A DNA stretch of 64,000 nucleotides from Diplonema japonicum (taxonomy: Eukaryota; Euglenozoa; Diplonemea; Diplonemida; Diplonemidae). The position numbers and the translations under genes were made by a program. Where the stretch lies: contig OZ025672.1 of the NCBI GenBank assembly GCA_964019335.1, forward strand, positions 372,001-436,000, read 5' to 3'. Within the stretch, counting starts at the first letter, position 1. Every line of letters starts with the position of its first letter. The notes below the pieces were generated by a model. The model made no database searches and was not told the DNA's origin. It worked only from the letters and a program-made list of their open reading frames with translations. Shown one piece after another: positions 1 to 9,145 of this stretch.

Positions 1-1
1 G

Positions 2-115
2 GGGGGGGGCATTGTCCCAGGAGTTCATCAACTGGAAGGCCCTCCTGCCCCTGAATCCTCCGCAGCAGGTGCCTCAGCCTCGAAAAAGAAGAACAAAGTG
101 ATGCCGCACACTTGA
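2..115 (+). CDS. Possible C-terminal end of a plus-strand gene (partial)
   Basis: An open frame runs from the window edge to a TGA at 113-115 and encodes about 37 residues of Gly/Ala/Pro/Ser-rich sequence ending in a Lys-rich tail (SKKKNKVMPHT). The tail looks like a natural C-terminus, but the stretch is short and has no recognisable domain. If real, it is the only plus-strand gene here and converges on the minus-strand cluster, making 116-452 a strand-switch region. It could equally be chance. Confidence 0.3.
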   Translation, partial: GGGIVPGVHQLEGPPAPESSAAGASASKKKNKVMPHT

Positions 116-452
116 GTGATACACACGTTTTCAAGCAAGCTAGCTAGCAAGTACATACGCCAGCAATGGAAAGAACTATATGCATGGCTGAAACGACTAA
201 CGAATAGATCGTCCGTTGCAGATCGGGATAGTTCCAGGGGTCTGCTTTACGCTAGTTTGTTAAACTCTCGTATTCTGAGGGGAAAGGAAGTTCGGAAAGT
301 ACGTTAAGGAGGTTCAGGGGGGAGAAGAAGAAGAAAAAGGGGCACCACTACATTCCACTCTGAGCGGAAAACCGCAAGACAGACAGGTTCGAAGACAGGT
401 TCATTATACCGACGTCCTTCCACGCCTTACAACCCAGCCCCGAATTACATAT
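116..452. other. Intergenic, possible convergent strand switch
   Basis: No convincing gene. The 63-codon plus-strand frame at 116-307 has no domain and begins directly after the preceding stop. The region holds a purine-rich stretch (about 308-345) and would contain the 3' ends of both flanking genes. Confidence 0.4.
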
Positions 453-2066
453 CTACGCCTGGGACCCAGAAGCCTTGAAGAAGGCCTTCTTGAAGGCGAG
501 GAGGCGGGTCCTCTCTTCCGAGGCAAGAGACTTAATGTTCTTATGTTGACTCAAGTAGTTCCTGATGGCCGCACCAAGGTTGGCATCAACAGTGGTCCAC
601 CAGTCTAACCAGGTGTCCTGGACCACTTGTGCGATGCGGTTGCCGGAGAGGGCAAGAGCAAGCCTGTGGGCCAGCCTGTCCTGCCTGGCGGCGTCAAACG
701 ACCTGTACCTCTGCCCAGGCTGCTCGAAGTCATTCGTCTTGGCAATCATTTCCCTGATCTTCTTCACGTTGTTGTACACCTCAGGGTCATGGGGGTACGG
801 GTTGGCCTCGTGCACGGACTTGTCCTGCGTGCTGGGGAAGTAGTTGACCTCCCTGACAGCGTTCCCAGCCTCCGTGTAGTGCATAGCACCGTCAACATGC
901 TGGTCGTAGAACGGGCACACCGGACGGTTGATGGGCAGCATCTGGTTGTTCACCCCAATGCGGTACCTCTGCGTGTCCGCATAGGCGTACAGACGGGTCT
1001 GCAACATCTTCTCGTCAGACGGTTCAATCCCAGGCACCATCCTCGACGGGGAGAAGGCGATCTGCTCGTTCTCAAGGAACTGCGACGCAGGGTTCGTGTC
1101 GAACACGAAGTGCCCGACGTCCTGAAGAGGGATGAGGTTAGTGGGCCACATCTTTGAAGTGTCCAAAGGGTTGAAGCTCAAGCCGTTCATGAAGGTGGTG
1201 TTCGTGGGGTCAATCATCTGCACCTGGAAAGTCCACCCAGCGCAATGCGGCTGGTAGTTGGTGGGGCTGCACTTGGACGAGTTCCCTGACTTGATCTGGT
1301 CGTACAGGTCCACAGTCGCGAAGTTGAAAGGCATATCCGTTGCTTCTTCATCCTGCAGATTGGCCTCACCCTGCCACGACTTGTAGGTGTACCTCACCCA
1401 CATGGACTTACCAGCGGAGTTGATCCACTTGAAAGTGTGAACACCGAACCCAGGGAGCTGCCTGTAGTTGGCAGGAATACCAACATCGTCCATGAGCCAA
1501 CTGAACATGTGAAGAGACTCGGGGTAGTTGCTGAAGTAGTCCCAGATCCTCCACCATTCCTGCACCCCCCTCAGAGGGTTGGGCTTAAGGGCGCGGATCA
1601 TCTCAGGAAAGCGAATTCCGTCCCTGATGAAGAAAATAGGGAAGTTCAGCCCCACCACATCGTAGTTCCCCTCTTCGGTGTACAGCTTAATAGCGAACCC
1701 ACGAGGGTCCCTCAGGAACTCAGGACTGCCCTTCGAGTGGATCACAGTGCTCCAACGGGAAGCAATCGGAGTCTTCTTGCCAACACCTTGGAACACCTTC
1801 GCCATGGTGTACTGAGACATATCCCTCGTCAGTGTGAAGGTACCCTTGGCGGCAGCACCCCTTGCGTGCACGTTCCTCTCAGGGATCCTCTCTCTGTTGT
1901 GAACCTGAAGTCTTTCCATCAGGAGGGCATCCTGAAGAAGGATGGGACCGTCCCTTCCCAGTGTCTGGGAGTTCCTTGCATCATCAACGGGTGCACCTGC
2001 GTTGGTGGTGTAGACCTGACCGCTTACCGCCGCGGCGGAGAGCAGCACCAAGGCTGCGATTTTCAT
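453..2066 (-). CDS. Secreted haem catalase
   Basis: A 537-residue haem catalase that would split hydrogen peroxide into water and oxygen. The N-terminus is a signal peptide (MKIAALVLLSAAAVSG), so it is probably secreted or enters the endomembrane system rather than a peroxisome. Active-site signatures are in place: distal His67 in RNVHARG, Asn141 in VGLNFPIFFIRD, and proximal haem-ligand Tyr362 in RLYAYADTQRYR (family form RLFSYPDT). An insertion near residues 261-278 has two Cys, compatible with a disulfide in an extracellular enzyme. The start is supported by the signal peptide and by a CTTTACAG acceptor-like site about 20 bases upstream. Length suits a small-subunit catalase. Kinetoplastids mostly lack catalase, so transfer is possible but cannot be judged from the sequence alone. 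Confidence 0.95.
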   Translation of the reverse strand: MKIAALVLLSAAAVSGQVYTTNAGAPVDDARNSQTLGRDGPILLQDALLMERLQVHNRERIPERNVHARGAAAKGTFTLTRDMSQYTMAKVFQGVGKKTPIASRWSTVIHSKGSPEFLRDPRGFAIKLYTEEGNYDVVGLNFPIFFIRDGIRFPEMIRALKPNPLRGVQEWWRIWDYFSNYPESLHMFSWLMDDVGIPANYRQLPGFGVHTFKWINSAGKSMWVRYTYKSWQGEANLQDEEATDMPFNFATVDLYDQIKSGNSSKCSPTNYQPHCAGWTFQVQMIDPTNTTFMNGLSFNPLDTSKMWPTNLIPLQDVGHFVFDTNPASQFLENEQIAFSPSRMVPGIEPSDEKMLQTRLYAYADTQRYRIGVNNQMLPINRPVCPFYDQHVDGAMHYTEAGNAVREVNYFPSTQDKSVHEANPYPHDPEVYNNVKKIREMIAKTNDFEQPGQRYRSFDAARQDRLAHRLALALSGNRIAQVVQDTWLDWWTTVDANLGAAIRNYLSQHKNIKSLASEERTRLLAFKKAFFKASGSQA

Positions 2067-2157
2067 TTTCTTCCTCTCTGATTGCTGTAAAGACGGTTGC
2101 CAGTTTGCAGTTGGGCGAGATTAAATACATCAAAAAGTTCACTTTTCAGCACGCACT

Positions 2158-4629
2158 CTAGTACTCATCGAGGGACTTCTCGAAGGCTTCAAGCTCTTCT
2201 CTCCAACTAGGCCTTCCAGACTTCGACGGCGACAGCGACGCGAAAGAGACATCCGTTTGCTGTGGGGTGTGTCAAGGGGTGTGGGCATACCTCGATAGAG
2301 TTCTTTGCTGCGAGGACATCTGCGCGTGACGTGCGTGGAGTGGGAGCTGAGTATCTGTAGGCGTAAGCAATCCCTTGCGTGGCTTGGGTAGGTGAGGTTT
2401 CCATGCCCATGTTGCCGCCGTTGCGGTAGGCTGCTGCGGGACGGGGCGAGAGTTGAGTAGCAGAGGCGTTAGGTGTGTAGGTGTACTCTTTCTCATAATG
2501 CGTTGTGAGAGGCTTAAAGGAAGGCGCGAGAGCTTTACTTGCAGCACGTAGCTTCTCTGCGGTCTTCTTTTGCCGTGCCTTCACCTTCGTATAGTACCAT
2601 TCCTCATATTTACCCTTAGGACGATAGGTTGTAGGGAAGCTCATTTTGTCATGCACGGCAGCTGCCTGCAGTGAAGGCGACGTCTCGCACGTCTCGTTCC
2701 CGCCTCGTGGTGTGTTCGGCAAGGACGCTGTCGACGTAGCTGTCGTCACTGTTGCTGCCACCTTTCTCTTAACATGCTTGATACTGTTCCTTCTTTTGTA
2801 CTTCCCAGGACCTACGGGCCCAGCTGGCCTCCACCCACCATGCCTCTTTACTTGCCTGTAAAGCGCATCATACTGGTTTTTCCCCTCTTCAAACATCTTG
2901 AATAGAAGCTTTCTCTCCTCGTGCAGTGCTTCAACCTCATTTTCCAACTCCATTGTGTCAGCCGACTTTTCCACCGTCTTCTCGTCCAATGCCTGTCGCA
3001 TCGCCACTGTCTTGCCGTCCATCTCTTTGTTCAGCACTTCTCGTTCTTTTAGTATCTTTTTCCATTCCGAAGCCGATTTCTGTTGCTTTGGGTTACTTCA
3101 TGGGTGGAACTATACCTCTTCCAGCGTTTTTTCCCGCTTACGCAGCTTCTTGACCTCCGCTGTCACTCTTGTTACCTCAGCGCGCTCTTTTGTGAGATGG
3201 CCTTCCAGCATTTCTATTTGTTTGAAATACACAGCAGATGCAGATTCGGCCGTAGCAATACGCAGCTCTTCCTAATAGACAGTTAATGAAGAGTATGAAG
3301 CACACCTGTAGCCTCAGCACCTCCGCTTGTGACTCGGCGAGCAGTCTGTCAACACCGCTTTTTCTATTCTTTTCGTACAGTGCCGCGTTCAGCTTGCTCT
3401 TCAGCTCGTCAAGCTCCCTGCGAAGCTCCACCACCTCTTCTGACGGAGCTGCGTCGTGCGTGGGTGGCGGCACGGAGTGCCACACATGGTCCTGGGAGTG
3501 CTTTCCGGATTTTTCAAAAACATACCTTCCGTACGCTGTTCGCTTGTCTGTCAAGCATCTGAATAGCCGCCTTCCTCAAAGATAAGATCTGCAAGGAGTG
3601 CGGTGTGTGTGATTGCGAGTTAGCAGCTGCCTCTGATATGTTGGACACCATCTCTTCGTGGTCGAAGCACGACGGCACGAGGCCGCTGCTGATTTTGCGC
3701 ACGGCAGACGCGAATTCCACAACGGTGTGCGCCTGCTGCAAGTCTGCTGGGTTCAGGAACCCGAGGGACGTCGTGATGCAGTTCCCGCCCAGCGCTTCGG
3801 ACATGTAATACGTGAGGAAGCTCTGCTTGAGGAGCGTCTTCGCCTTGTCGAGGACACCGTTGTTGATGAGATCGACGATCTCACTGAGGAGATTGAAGCC
3901 AGGGTCCAGCACACCGTCTTGTTGCTGACCAAGAACGATCATGCGCAGCGTGGTGACCTGGTGAGTCACCCTGTCATCATCGCCCAGCTCTGTCCAGTAC
4001 AGAGTGCTTTGGTACACTAGATGCGACGTCTTGTCACGAGCGGAGTACAGACAGGTGCCCACATCGTTGTTGAAGTCATCAGCGTTGTTGAGGACAATGC
4101 TCTTCACATCAGGCACAATACCTGCAATGGGGTCAGGCAGCATTGTGCTGTTGTTGTTCAGCGAGAGCAAGTCCAGGATGGCACCGTTTCTTGTCAACTC
4201 GAAGAGAGATGCTTTGAGTGTGATGTTGCGACGGGTGCTGTCTGTTTTAATAGATTGTAAGTGGTTCAGGATGCTTATGCTTGTAGATGCGATGAGCCCA
4301 GGGCTGCTGGGGCTCCCAACCATAACCTCGTCCTGTCCCGAATAGGGCTGCCCACAAGAGAAACAGCACAAATTATACCCTTGAATAACGTCATCCCTTA
4401 ATGTTTCGCCTATCTCAGTCTTTGTCTGCTTCTTCAGCTCCTCGAACCTCTCCGTTTCTGAGCTGCCGGATATTCCTGCGCCTAGCACCCCGTCCACCCG
4501 TACCCACTTGTCCCCTGCACAGCTGATTTCCGCACTGTCCCCCCGCCCCTTCACACGCAGCATGCTGCCCCCATCTGTCGAACAGACCAAAGATCTCAGC
4601 GCACGGGTCTCTCTCTCCCTCACTTCCAT
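2158..4629 (-). CDS. Degenerate kinesin-like protein, five exons
   Basis: Complement join(2158..2259, 2291..3079, 3116..3271, 3306..3491, 3526..4629), 778 residues. The four introns (31, 36, 34 and 34 bases, all phase 0) are my reconstruction from GT-AG borders that restore the frame. Residues 1 to about 315 follow the kinesin motor plan in order: a P-loop region (GYNLCCFSCGQPYSGQDE, 84-101), a switch-I-like SARDKTSH (196-203), a switch-II-like TELGDDDR (213-220) and the helix alpha-6 signature LGGNCITTSLGFLNPAD (280-296). The nucleotide motifs are wrecked: GQTGSGKT reads GQPYSGQD, and DLAGSE reads ELGDDD. It is therefore probably a non-ATPase kinesin homologue. Heptad-rich coiled coil spans about 380-510, then a basic, Pro/Ser/Thr-rich tail. 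Start chosen at MEVRERE, preceded by TGTCACAG. Kinesin homology is my reading of motif order. Confidence 0.75.
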
Positions 4630-5028
4630 CGTTAATCCTGTGACACGAGGTGGCAATGAATGAAGGGGAAACAAGAAAAGAAGAAATTCACTATAGACGG
4701 GAACCAGCAGCAGTGCCGCCAGACTTGTACATAGAACAGAAAAGAAAGAAGAAGATAAAAGGGGCGGCTTGCTTTTAAAAGGAAACCAAAAATACCAACA
4801 TAATGACCTTCGCTGTTATAATAAAAAAAAAAAGAGAAAAATATATGGTCAGTTCTCCGTAAGAAAAAAAAAAACAAAGGAACGATCTTATGGTAGGTTT
4901 TAGGGTGTACCTGCCCTTCTTTCCCCCTCCCCCCTTTTTCTGTTTGTAGGTATTAGTTGGTTAGTGTAAAATACGAATATCGCCTCATGACAAGGGAAAA
5001 GGCAGCACGCTCTTTTGCTCTTTTAAAA
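4630..5028. other. Intergenic, AT- and homopolymer-rich
   Basis: Short poly-A runs around 4826-4876 and a C/T-rich stretch near 4916-4940. On the minus strand these give T-rich tracts upstream of the kinesin-like gene, as expected for splice-acceptor or processing signals. No gene seen. Confidence 0.5.
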
Positions 5029-5351
5029 TCACGCATGTGGGCCTATCGAAGGGCCCATGTTCGGGATGTGGTGCACTCTGAGGAAACGGTTAGAAAAACC
5101 GAAACAACGGCATACCTCCCTACTATGTGTTGGTGGGGCACGTGGGTAAGTTCTATCGGAAGCCCGCCCCCAACGTGCACCCCTGCCCTCCCAGTATGGG
5201 GCGCCATGGAATGGTGTGGATCAGGACTCGAGGCAGGGTGTGCCTGCGACTGTATTGCAGGCACGGCGTGTAAGTGCTGCGGCGGCGCTGCCGCTGCAGA
5301 AGACCCGTACACAGCACCTACGAAGGCGACCCCTGCAACAAATTGCGCCAT
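5029..5351 (-). CDS. Small His/Pro/Ala-rich protein, two exons
   Basis: Complement join(5029..5077, 5116..5351), 94 residues, no recognised family. The intron (5078-5115, 38 bases) has a GTATGC donor and a pyrimidine-rich acceptor ending TTTCCTCAG. Splicing extends the frame to a TGA at 5029-5031 and gives the tail VHHIPNMGPSIGPHA. The N-terminus (MAQFVAGVAFVGAVYG) is hydrophobic enough to be a signal or anchor sequence; the rest is rich in His, Pro, Ala and Gly and probably disordered. The ATG follows an acceptor-like TTTGTTTGTTAG by about 45 bases. The same frame is open further upstream but interrupted by a TAA, so I treat it as separate from the gene at 5450-6292. Exon structure is inferred. 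Confidence 0.45.
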
Positions 5352-5449
5352 TACCCGCACACCCCAACCTACGAGGCCGTGTAAGTGCGACACTACGGGC
5401 AGCACTAACAAACAAAGTTACGTTTGCAGCTGTAAAGCTGCTACTGCAC

Positions 5450-6292
5450 CTAATACGACGGCCCAATAGAGAACATCGTTGTCTGAGCTCTTCGTTCCAC
5501 GTAAGACTTCGGAGCCCGTTGTGCCGGAGAGTACACAGGAGGCGGTGGCGGCGTGAGGCGCGGGTTCAGCGCAGCCCTCGTCATAGCTCGGAAAACGTAC
5601 TTCCTCCGATCGGTGTAAGCAGAGCCTTGCAGTAATTTGCTGCGCACCACATCCGATGAGCGTGACTGTGGTTTCTTTTGCGGCCTCATCACAGCACGCA
5701 CCGCTACGCACAACATTGCTGTTACAGCTCCCTCGACAGCTTTCTTCTTATGCACTGTTCGAATACACAAAGCACTGCTGAACACAGTCAACAAATACGC
5801 TGTGAGGTCCGCTACCTCGTAGGTCGTGTGCCGGAAAGGATTCAGCCCTTTGCTGATCTTATTCTTGCTGCACTGCACGCACCGCAGGATTTCTTTCATG
5901 TTGCGGCGCCTCTCTTCCTCCATTTTCAGACCCATTCTCTCCCTGTTTACTTCTGCTTGGAGTCTTGTTGCTTTTCTTTTGCTCCACTCCAAGAGCCTCC
6001 TAACGTTTCCTCTTCTCACAGCACTTCGTGGCCTTTCCTTAGCACTGCAGTCTCCGTCGTTCAAGGTTCGCAGCAGCTGCCCTGCGGCGACCCATTCAGA
6101 CCCGAATAAAAAATTGCTGAAATCTTTGTTTTTCCTCCAGTTACGTAAATCAACGAAGTTCTCGGAGTGTCCCCCTGTCACTGGCTGGTCCAGTATATTC
6201 GTGTTCCCCGGGCTGCTCCTGGGCCTGCTGATGGGTGCAGACTGGGGCCGCTTTTGCCTTGGCGTGATCTCTATATCTAAGTTATGGTACAT
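5450..6292 (-). CDS. Unknown basic protein
   Basis: A 280-residue frame I do not recognise. It is basic and Arg-rich; about 90-140 could form a charged helix (LEWSKRKATRLQAEVNRER). A mildly hydrophobic patch (about 165-200) could be one membrane segment or simply a buried helix. The C-terminus is Pro-rich (RLTPPPPPVYSP) and ends naturally in FSIGPSY. The neighbouring genes carry 31-38-base introns, so an unrecognised intron is possible, but none with the local GTATG/GTGTG donor was found. An acceptor-like CTATCTCATGCAG lies just upstream of the ATG. Confidence 0.55.
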   Translation of the reverse strand: MYHNLDIEITPRQKRPQSAPISRPRSSPGNTNILDQPVTGGHSENFVDLRNWRKNKDFSNFLFGSEWVAAGQLLRTLNDGDCSAKERPRSAVRRGNVRRLLEWSKRKATRLQAEVNRERMGLKMEEERRRNMKEILRCVQCSKNKISKGLNPFRHTTYEVADLTAYLLTVFSSALCIRTVHKKKAVEGAVTAMLCVAVRAVMRPQKKPQSRSSDVVRSKLLQGSAYTDRRKYVFRAMTRAALNPRLTPPPPPVYSPAQRAPKSYVERRAQTTMFSIGPSY

Positions 6293-6382
6293 CTATGGTG
6301 ACCTGCATGAGATAGCAACGTACCAGGAAAGCAAAACACAACTAAAGTGCACGGCTAGGTTTGTGCAACTGTACTGATGGGA

Positions 6383-7687
6383 TCAGTACATGAACCACCC
6401 AGTCCAGAGTACGATGATCCACGTGACGAAGCAGTTGTGCCGCACTGAGACGATAGATCTCGCGTAGGGGCCTTTTTCGTGCCCATGAAGGGCGGCTGCA
6501 ACAGGTGTCCATCCACCAGCTTTTATTCGCAGCGAAGCGCCACGTGATACGAGAAACTTGGCGAGGTCCTCCCTTCTCCAGTAGCACGCGAGGTACAGGG
6601 CAGTCCTCCCCTCCTTATCTACTTCGTCAATGTTGCATCCTGCGTCGAGCAAGAGTGTTGCGGAAGCTACAGTAGTGCAAATATGAAGTGGTGTATTCCC
6701 ACGTTTGTCTTTTACATCCGTGTGTGCCCCGCGTGCTAGGAGTATCGAAAGCACTTCGCAGTTCTGCTCCACGGCGCTATGCAGAAGGGTTTCCCCCTTT
6801 TTATTCACGTGTGTGAGACAGGAGTCGTCGGGCGGCACGAGAAGTGCAGCGCAGCCATGAGGGTAAGCAGACGCCTGCATAGGCAGGTTGCCCTCTAGAT
6901 TCTGACAGGAATATAAACTGCTGTCAATGTAATCTGTGATGTGCTTCACCACGTCAGTAGCACTTCTACCCGCATAGTTGTGTAGTGGGGTGTTGCCCTC
7001 CGAATCGACTGTGTCGAGGAGTGTCGGGTCATGGGACAGGAGGGCCACAGCCATTTCGCCAAAGTGCACGTTGTAGATGGGTGTTTGGTCTAGGTAAAAA
7101 GTCCTCGTTTTGGGGTTTGCACCAGCATCGAGAAGTGTACGGACGGCGTCAGCCTTGTTGCAGCTCTCCTTCAGTGTGCGGTATTCCGACCACGACCCAT
7201 ATCGGTGAGATATGCAAGAGCACGCCTGCGTCAGGGGTGACGACCTTCTTGAGGAGAGAGAGAGGTTGGGGTCCGCATCTTGCGAAAGGTACCACTGCAC
7301 AACTTTCACATCGCCGTTCGAACAGGCAAGTAAGAAGGGGTGGGGATAGGTGTTTATGTCAAACATTACGTCACCGCCACTATCTTTGATACTTTGAAGT
7401 TTCTCCGTGTTGCATGTCTTTATGGCTTCCAGTACTTCTCTTTGGTTATTCGAGGGAACAGACTGCTTCTGCTGCACCAGTAGTTCCTCTCCTGATGTTA
7501 GGGCAAGATCCCCAATAGGAATGCACTCCATCTCCCCCACAAGCTCGCCATTGTGTATTAAGCTGAAAGTGTTCACCCCTAACTCGCACGCATCGGCAAT
7601 TTTCTTCTTTAGTGTGTCAGTGTCGTCGCCATGAGCAACGGTCACTGTGTGCCGCTTGGCACCCTCTACAAGCACCACCAAGTCCAT
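6383..7687 (-). CDS. Ankyrin-repeat protein with ubiquitin-like N-terminus
   Basis: About 434 residues. Residues 1-75 (MDLVVLVEGAKRHTVTVAHG through a short Gly/Glu segment) have the length and strand pattern of a ubiquitin-like domain. From about 85 on there are ankyrin repeats with diagnostic pieces: GNTPLHNYAGRS, KGETLLHSAVEQN, GNTPLHICTTV, GRTALYLACYW and LLDAG turns. The last 17 residues (NCFVTWIIVLWTGWFMY) are hydrophobic and could be a short tail anchor. Start chosen at the second Met of the frame, three bases after CACTACAG, a likely trans-splice acceptor. The downstream CDC130-type gene begins its stop codon only 51 bases away on the far side, typical of this packed cluster. Partners cannot be predicted. 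Confidence 0.8.
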   Translation of the reverse strand: MDLVVLVEGAKRHTVTVAHGDDTDTLKKKIADACELGVNTFSLIHNGELVGEMECIPIGDLALTSGEELLVQQKQSVPSNNQREVLEAIKTCNTEKLQSIKDSGGDVMFDINTYPHPFLLACSNGDVKVVQWYLSQDADPNLSLSSRRSSPLTQACSCISHRYGSWSEYRTLKESCNKADAVRTLLDAGANPKTRTFYLDQTPIYNVHFGEMAVALLSHDPTLLDTVDSEGNTPLHNYAGRSATDVVKHITDYIDSSLYSCQNLEGNLPMQASAYPHGCAALLVPPDDSCLTHVNKKGETLLHSAVEQNCEVLSILLARGAHTDVKDKRGNTPLHICTTVASATLLLDAGCNIDEVDKEGRTALYLACYWRREDLAKFLVSRGASLRIKAGGWTPVAAALHGHEKGPYARSIVSVRHNCFVTWIIVLWTGWFMY

Positions 7688-7738
7688 GCCCTGTAGTGTG
7701 CTGAAGTAAAGGAATAACAACGCTAACTAATGTATTTC

Positions 7739-9049
7739 TCAGTAGGCAAGACCAAGCGCATTGGCCTTCTTTTTCTTTTTTTTCTTTTTCGGTTTCGCTT
7801 CGTCATCAAGTTGTACTTCCCCTCCATCACTGAGCTCAGCCATCTTGTCGCGGTACCGTGTGTAGACTAGATGGATGGTCGCCTCTGTGCTAAGCGAAGC
7901 GGTGGCAGCGAGGTTTTTTAAAGTCGAGACAAGTCGGGGCACGCTCTGGGTGGGGCGAAGGGAATGGTGAGAAGCTGAAAGAGAAAACACGTACAGCTGC
8001 GGGACAGAATCACCAAGAAGCGTGGAGAGCAGCTTAGAGACCTTGCCTTCAGAGGCGTCTTGTGGTATATTGTACACAGTAGGGGGCGCTTTGGGGGGCA
8101 CATCTTCACTTTCCTCTTCCCCGTCGTCGCTGTCGTTCTCGGACCCTGTTCGATGAAACCGCACGTGGTACACATCCACCAGCTCGTCACGTTTACGTTT
8201 ATATGTGAGCAGAGGGGGCGTCGCTTTGCTTTTCTTGGTACTGTCCAGCTTCGCTTTCTTCACCTTGTCAAGGATTGACTCCTTGTTGCTTGTTTTGAAG
8301 TTCACGTTGCGCGCTCGCTCCACCTCCTCTGGGCATTCCTTAAGAAGTTTCACACCGTACTTTGCTATGTCCGCCTTATCCTGCGTGATGTTATGGAGAT
8401 ACAACCCATGTGATTGCTTGTGCCGTGCAAGGAGAACCTTGTTTGTGGATGAAGAGTTCGCGAAGCGTTGCTGGCGGTTGATCTGCAGGAGCGTCATAGC
8501 GACGCCGTCTGAGTGGCTCCTTTGCTTGTCGTTTGCATGGTTACCAGCTTGGGCAACAGGGTCTGTCCGCAGATTGTGCCGCTCCTCTGCTGTCCTGTAG
8601 TTCGGGTCATGTTCATCCTGCTTTGACTTGTCGAAGTCAGTGACACGCTGCTTTCCGCCACTCACTACTTTGTACGTCACGTTCTTTGGGTCGTTTTGGA
8701 TGGAGATTTTGTTCCCACAGAAGTGTTTCACCGTGAATTCGAATATCGGCGTTGAGAAGTACTTCCCTTTCTTCACTTTCTCAGCATCGCTCCACCGAGT
8801 CCCCATCTGGATCAGCTTCTCGCACTCCCCGCACCACACATCGTACGGCATCTCGAACCGCACCAGCAGGATGCCCTGTCGCATCTTGGCCAGCCGCTTG
8901 TAACCACCCTGCGCTACCATCTTTGACTGCCCATGCCATTTGTCGATATCCCCTTTTTTGTAGAACCCGGAGTCGAAGAACTCCGGTGGTTTGTAGAAGG
9001 ACCCATCACCTGTGTTGAATCCACCGCTGCCTTGGATGTCTTTGGGCAT
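7739..9049 (-). CDS. CWC16 family splicing factor (Yju2/CCDC130-like)
   Basis: A 436-residue nuclear protein of the CWC16 family, which joins the spliceosome around the catalytic steps. The N-terminal core carries the family block MRQGILLVRFEMPYDVWC followed by ECEKLIQMGTRW, YFSTPIFEFTVKHFCGNKI and DPKNVTYKVVSG. It resembles the CCDC130/Saf4 branch more than CCDC94. The zinc site appears altered: Cys73/Cys76 form a CxxC, but the second pair is reduced to one Cys (Cys111, with His109 nearby), and the segment is one residue shorter than usual. The C-terminal half is charged and disordered, ending in a poly-Lys nuclear-signal-like run. Its presence fits the cis-introns seen in neighbouring genes. 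Confidence 0.9.
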   Translation of the reverse strand: MPKDIQGSGGFNTGDGSFYKPPEFFDSGFYKKGDIDKWHGQSKMVAQGGYKRLAKMRQGILLVRFEMPYDVWCGECEKLIQMGTRWSDAEKVKKGKYFSTPIFEFTVKHFCGNKISIQNDPKNVTYKVVSGGKQRVTDFDKSKQDEHDPNYRTAEERHNLRTDPVAQAGNHANDKQRSHSDGVAMTLLQINRQQRFANSSSTNKVLLARHKQSHGLYLHNITQDKADIAKYGVKLLKECPEEVERARNVNFKTSNKESILDKVKKAKLDSTKKSKATPPLLTYKRKRDELVDVYHVRFHRTGSENDSDDGEEESEDVPPKAPPTVYNIPQDASEGKVSKLLSTLLGDSVPQLYVFSLSASHHSLRPTQSVPRLVSTLKNLAATASLSTEATIHLVYTRYRDKMAELSDGGEVQLDDEAKPKKKKKKKKANALGLAY

Positions 9050-9145
9050 TTTACACCCCCCTGGTCATAATCCTGTAATTCGTAGATAGGTAACAAACTT
9101 GCAAAACCAACTTGATTTTTAGCAAAGCAGCTCTGTAAAGAGCGC

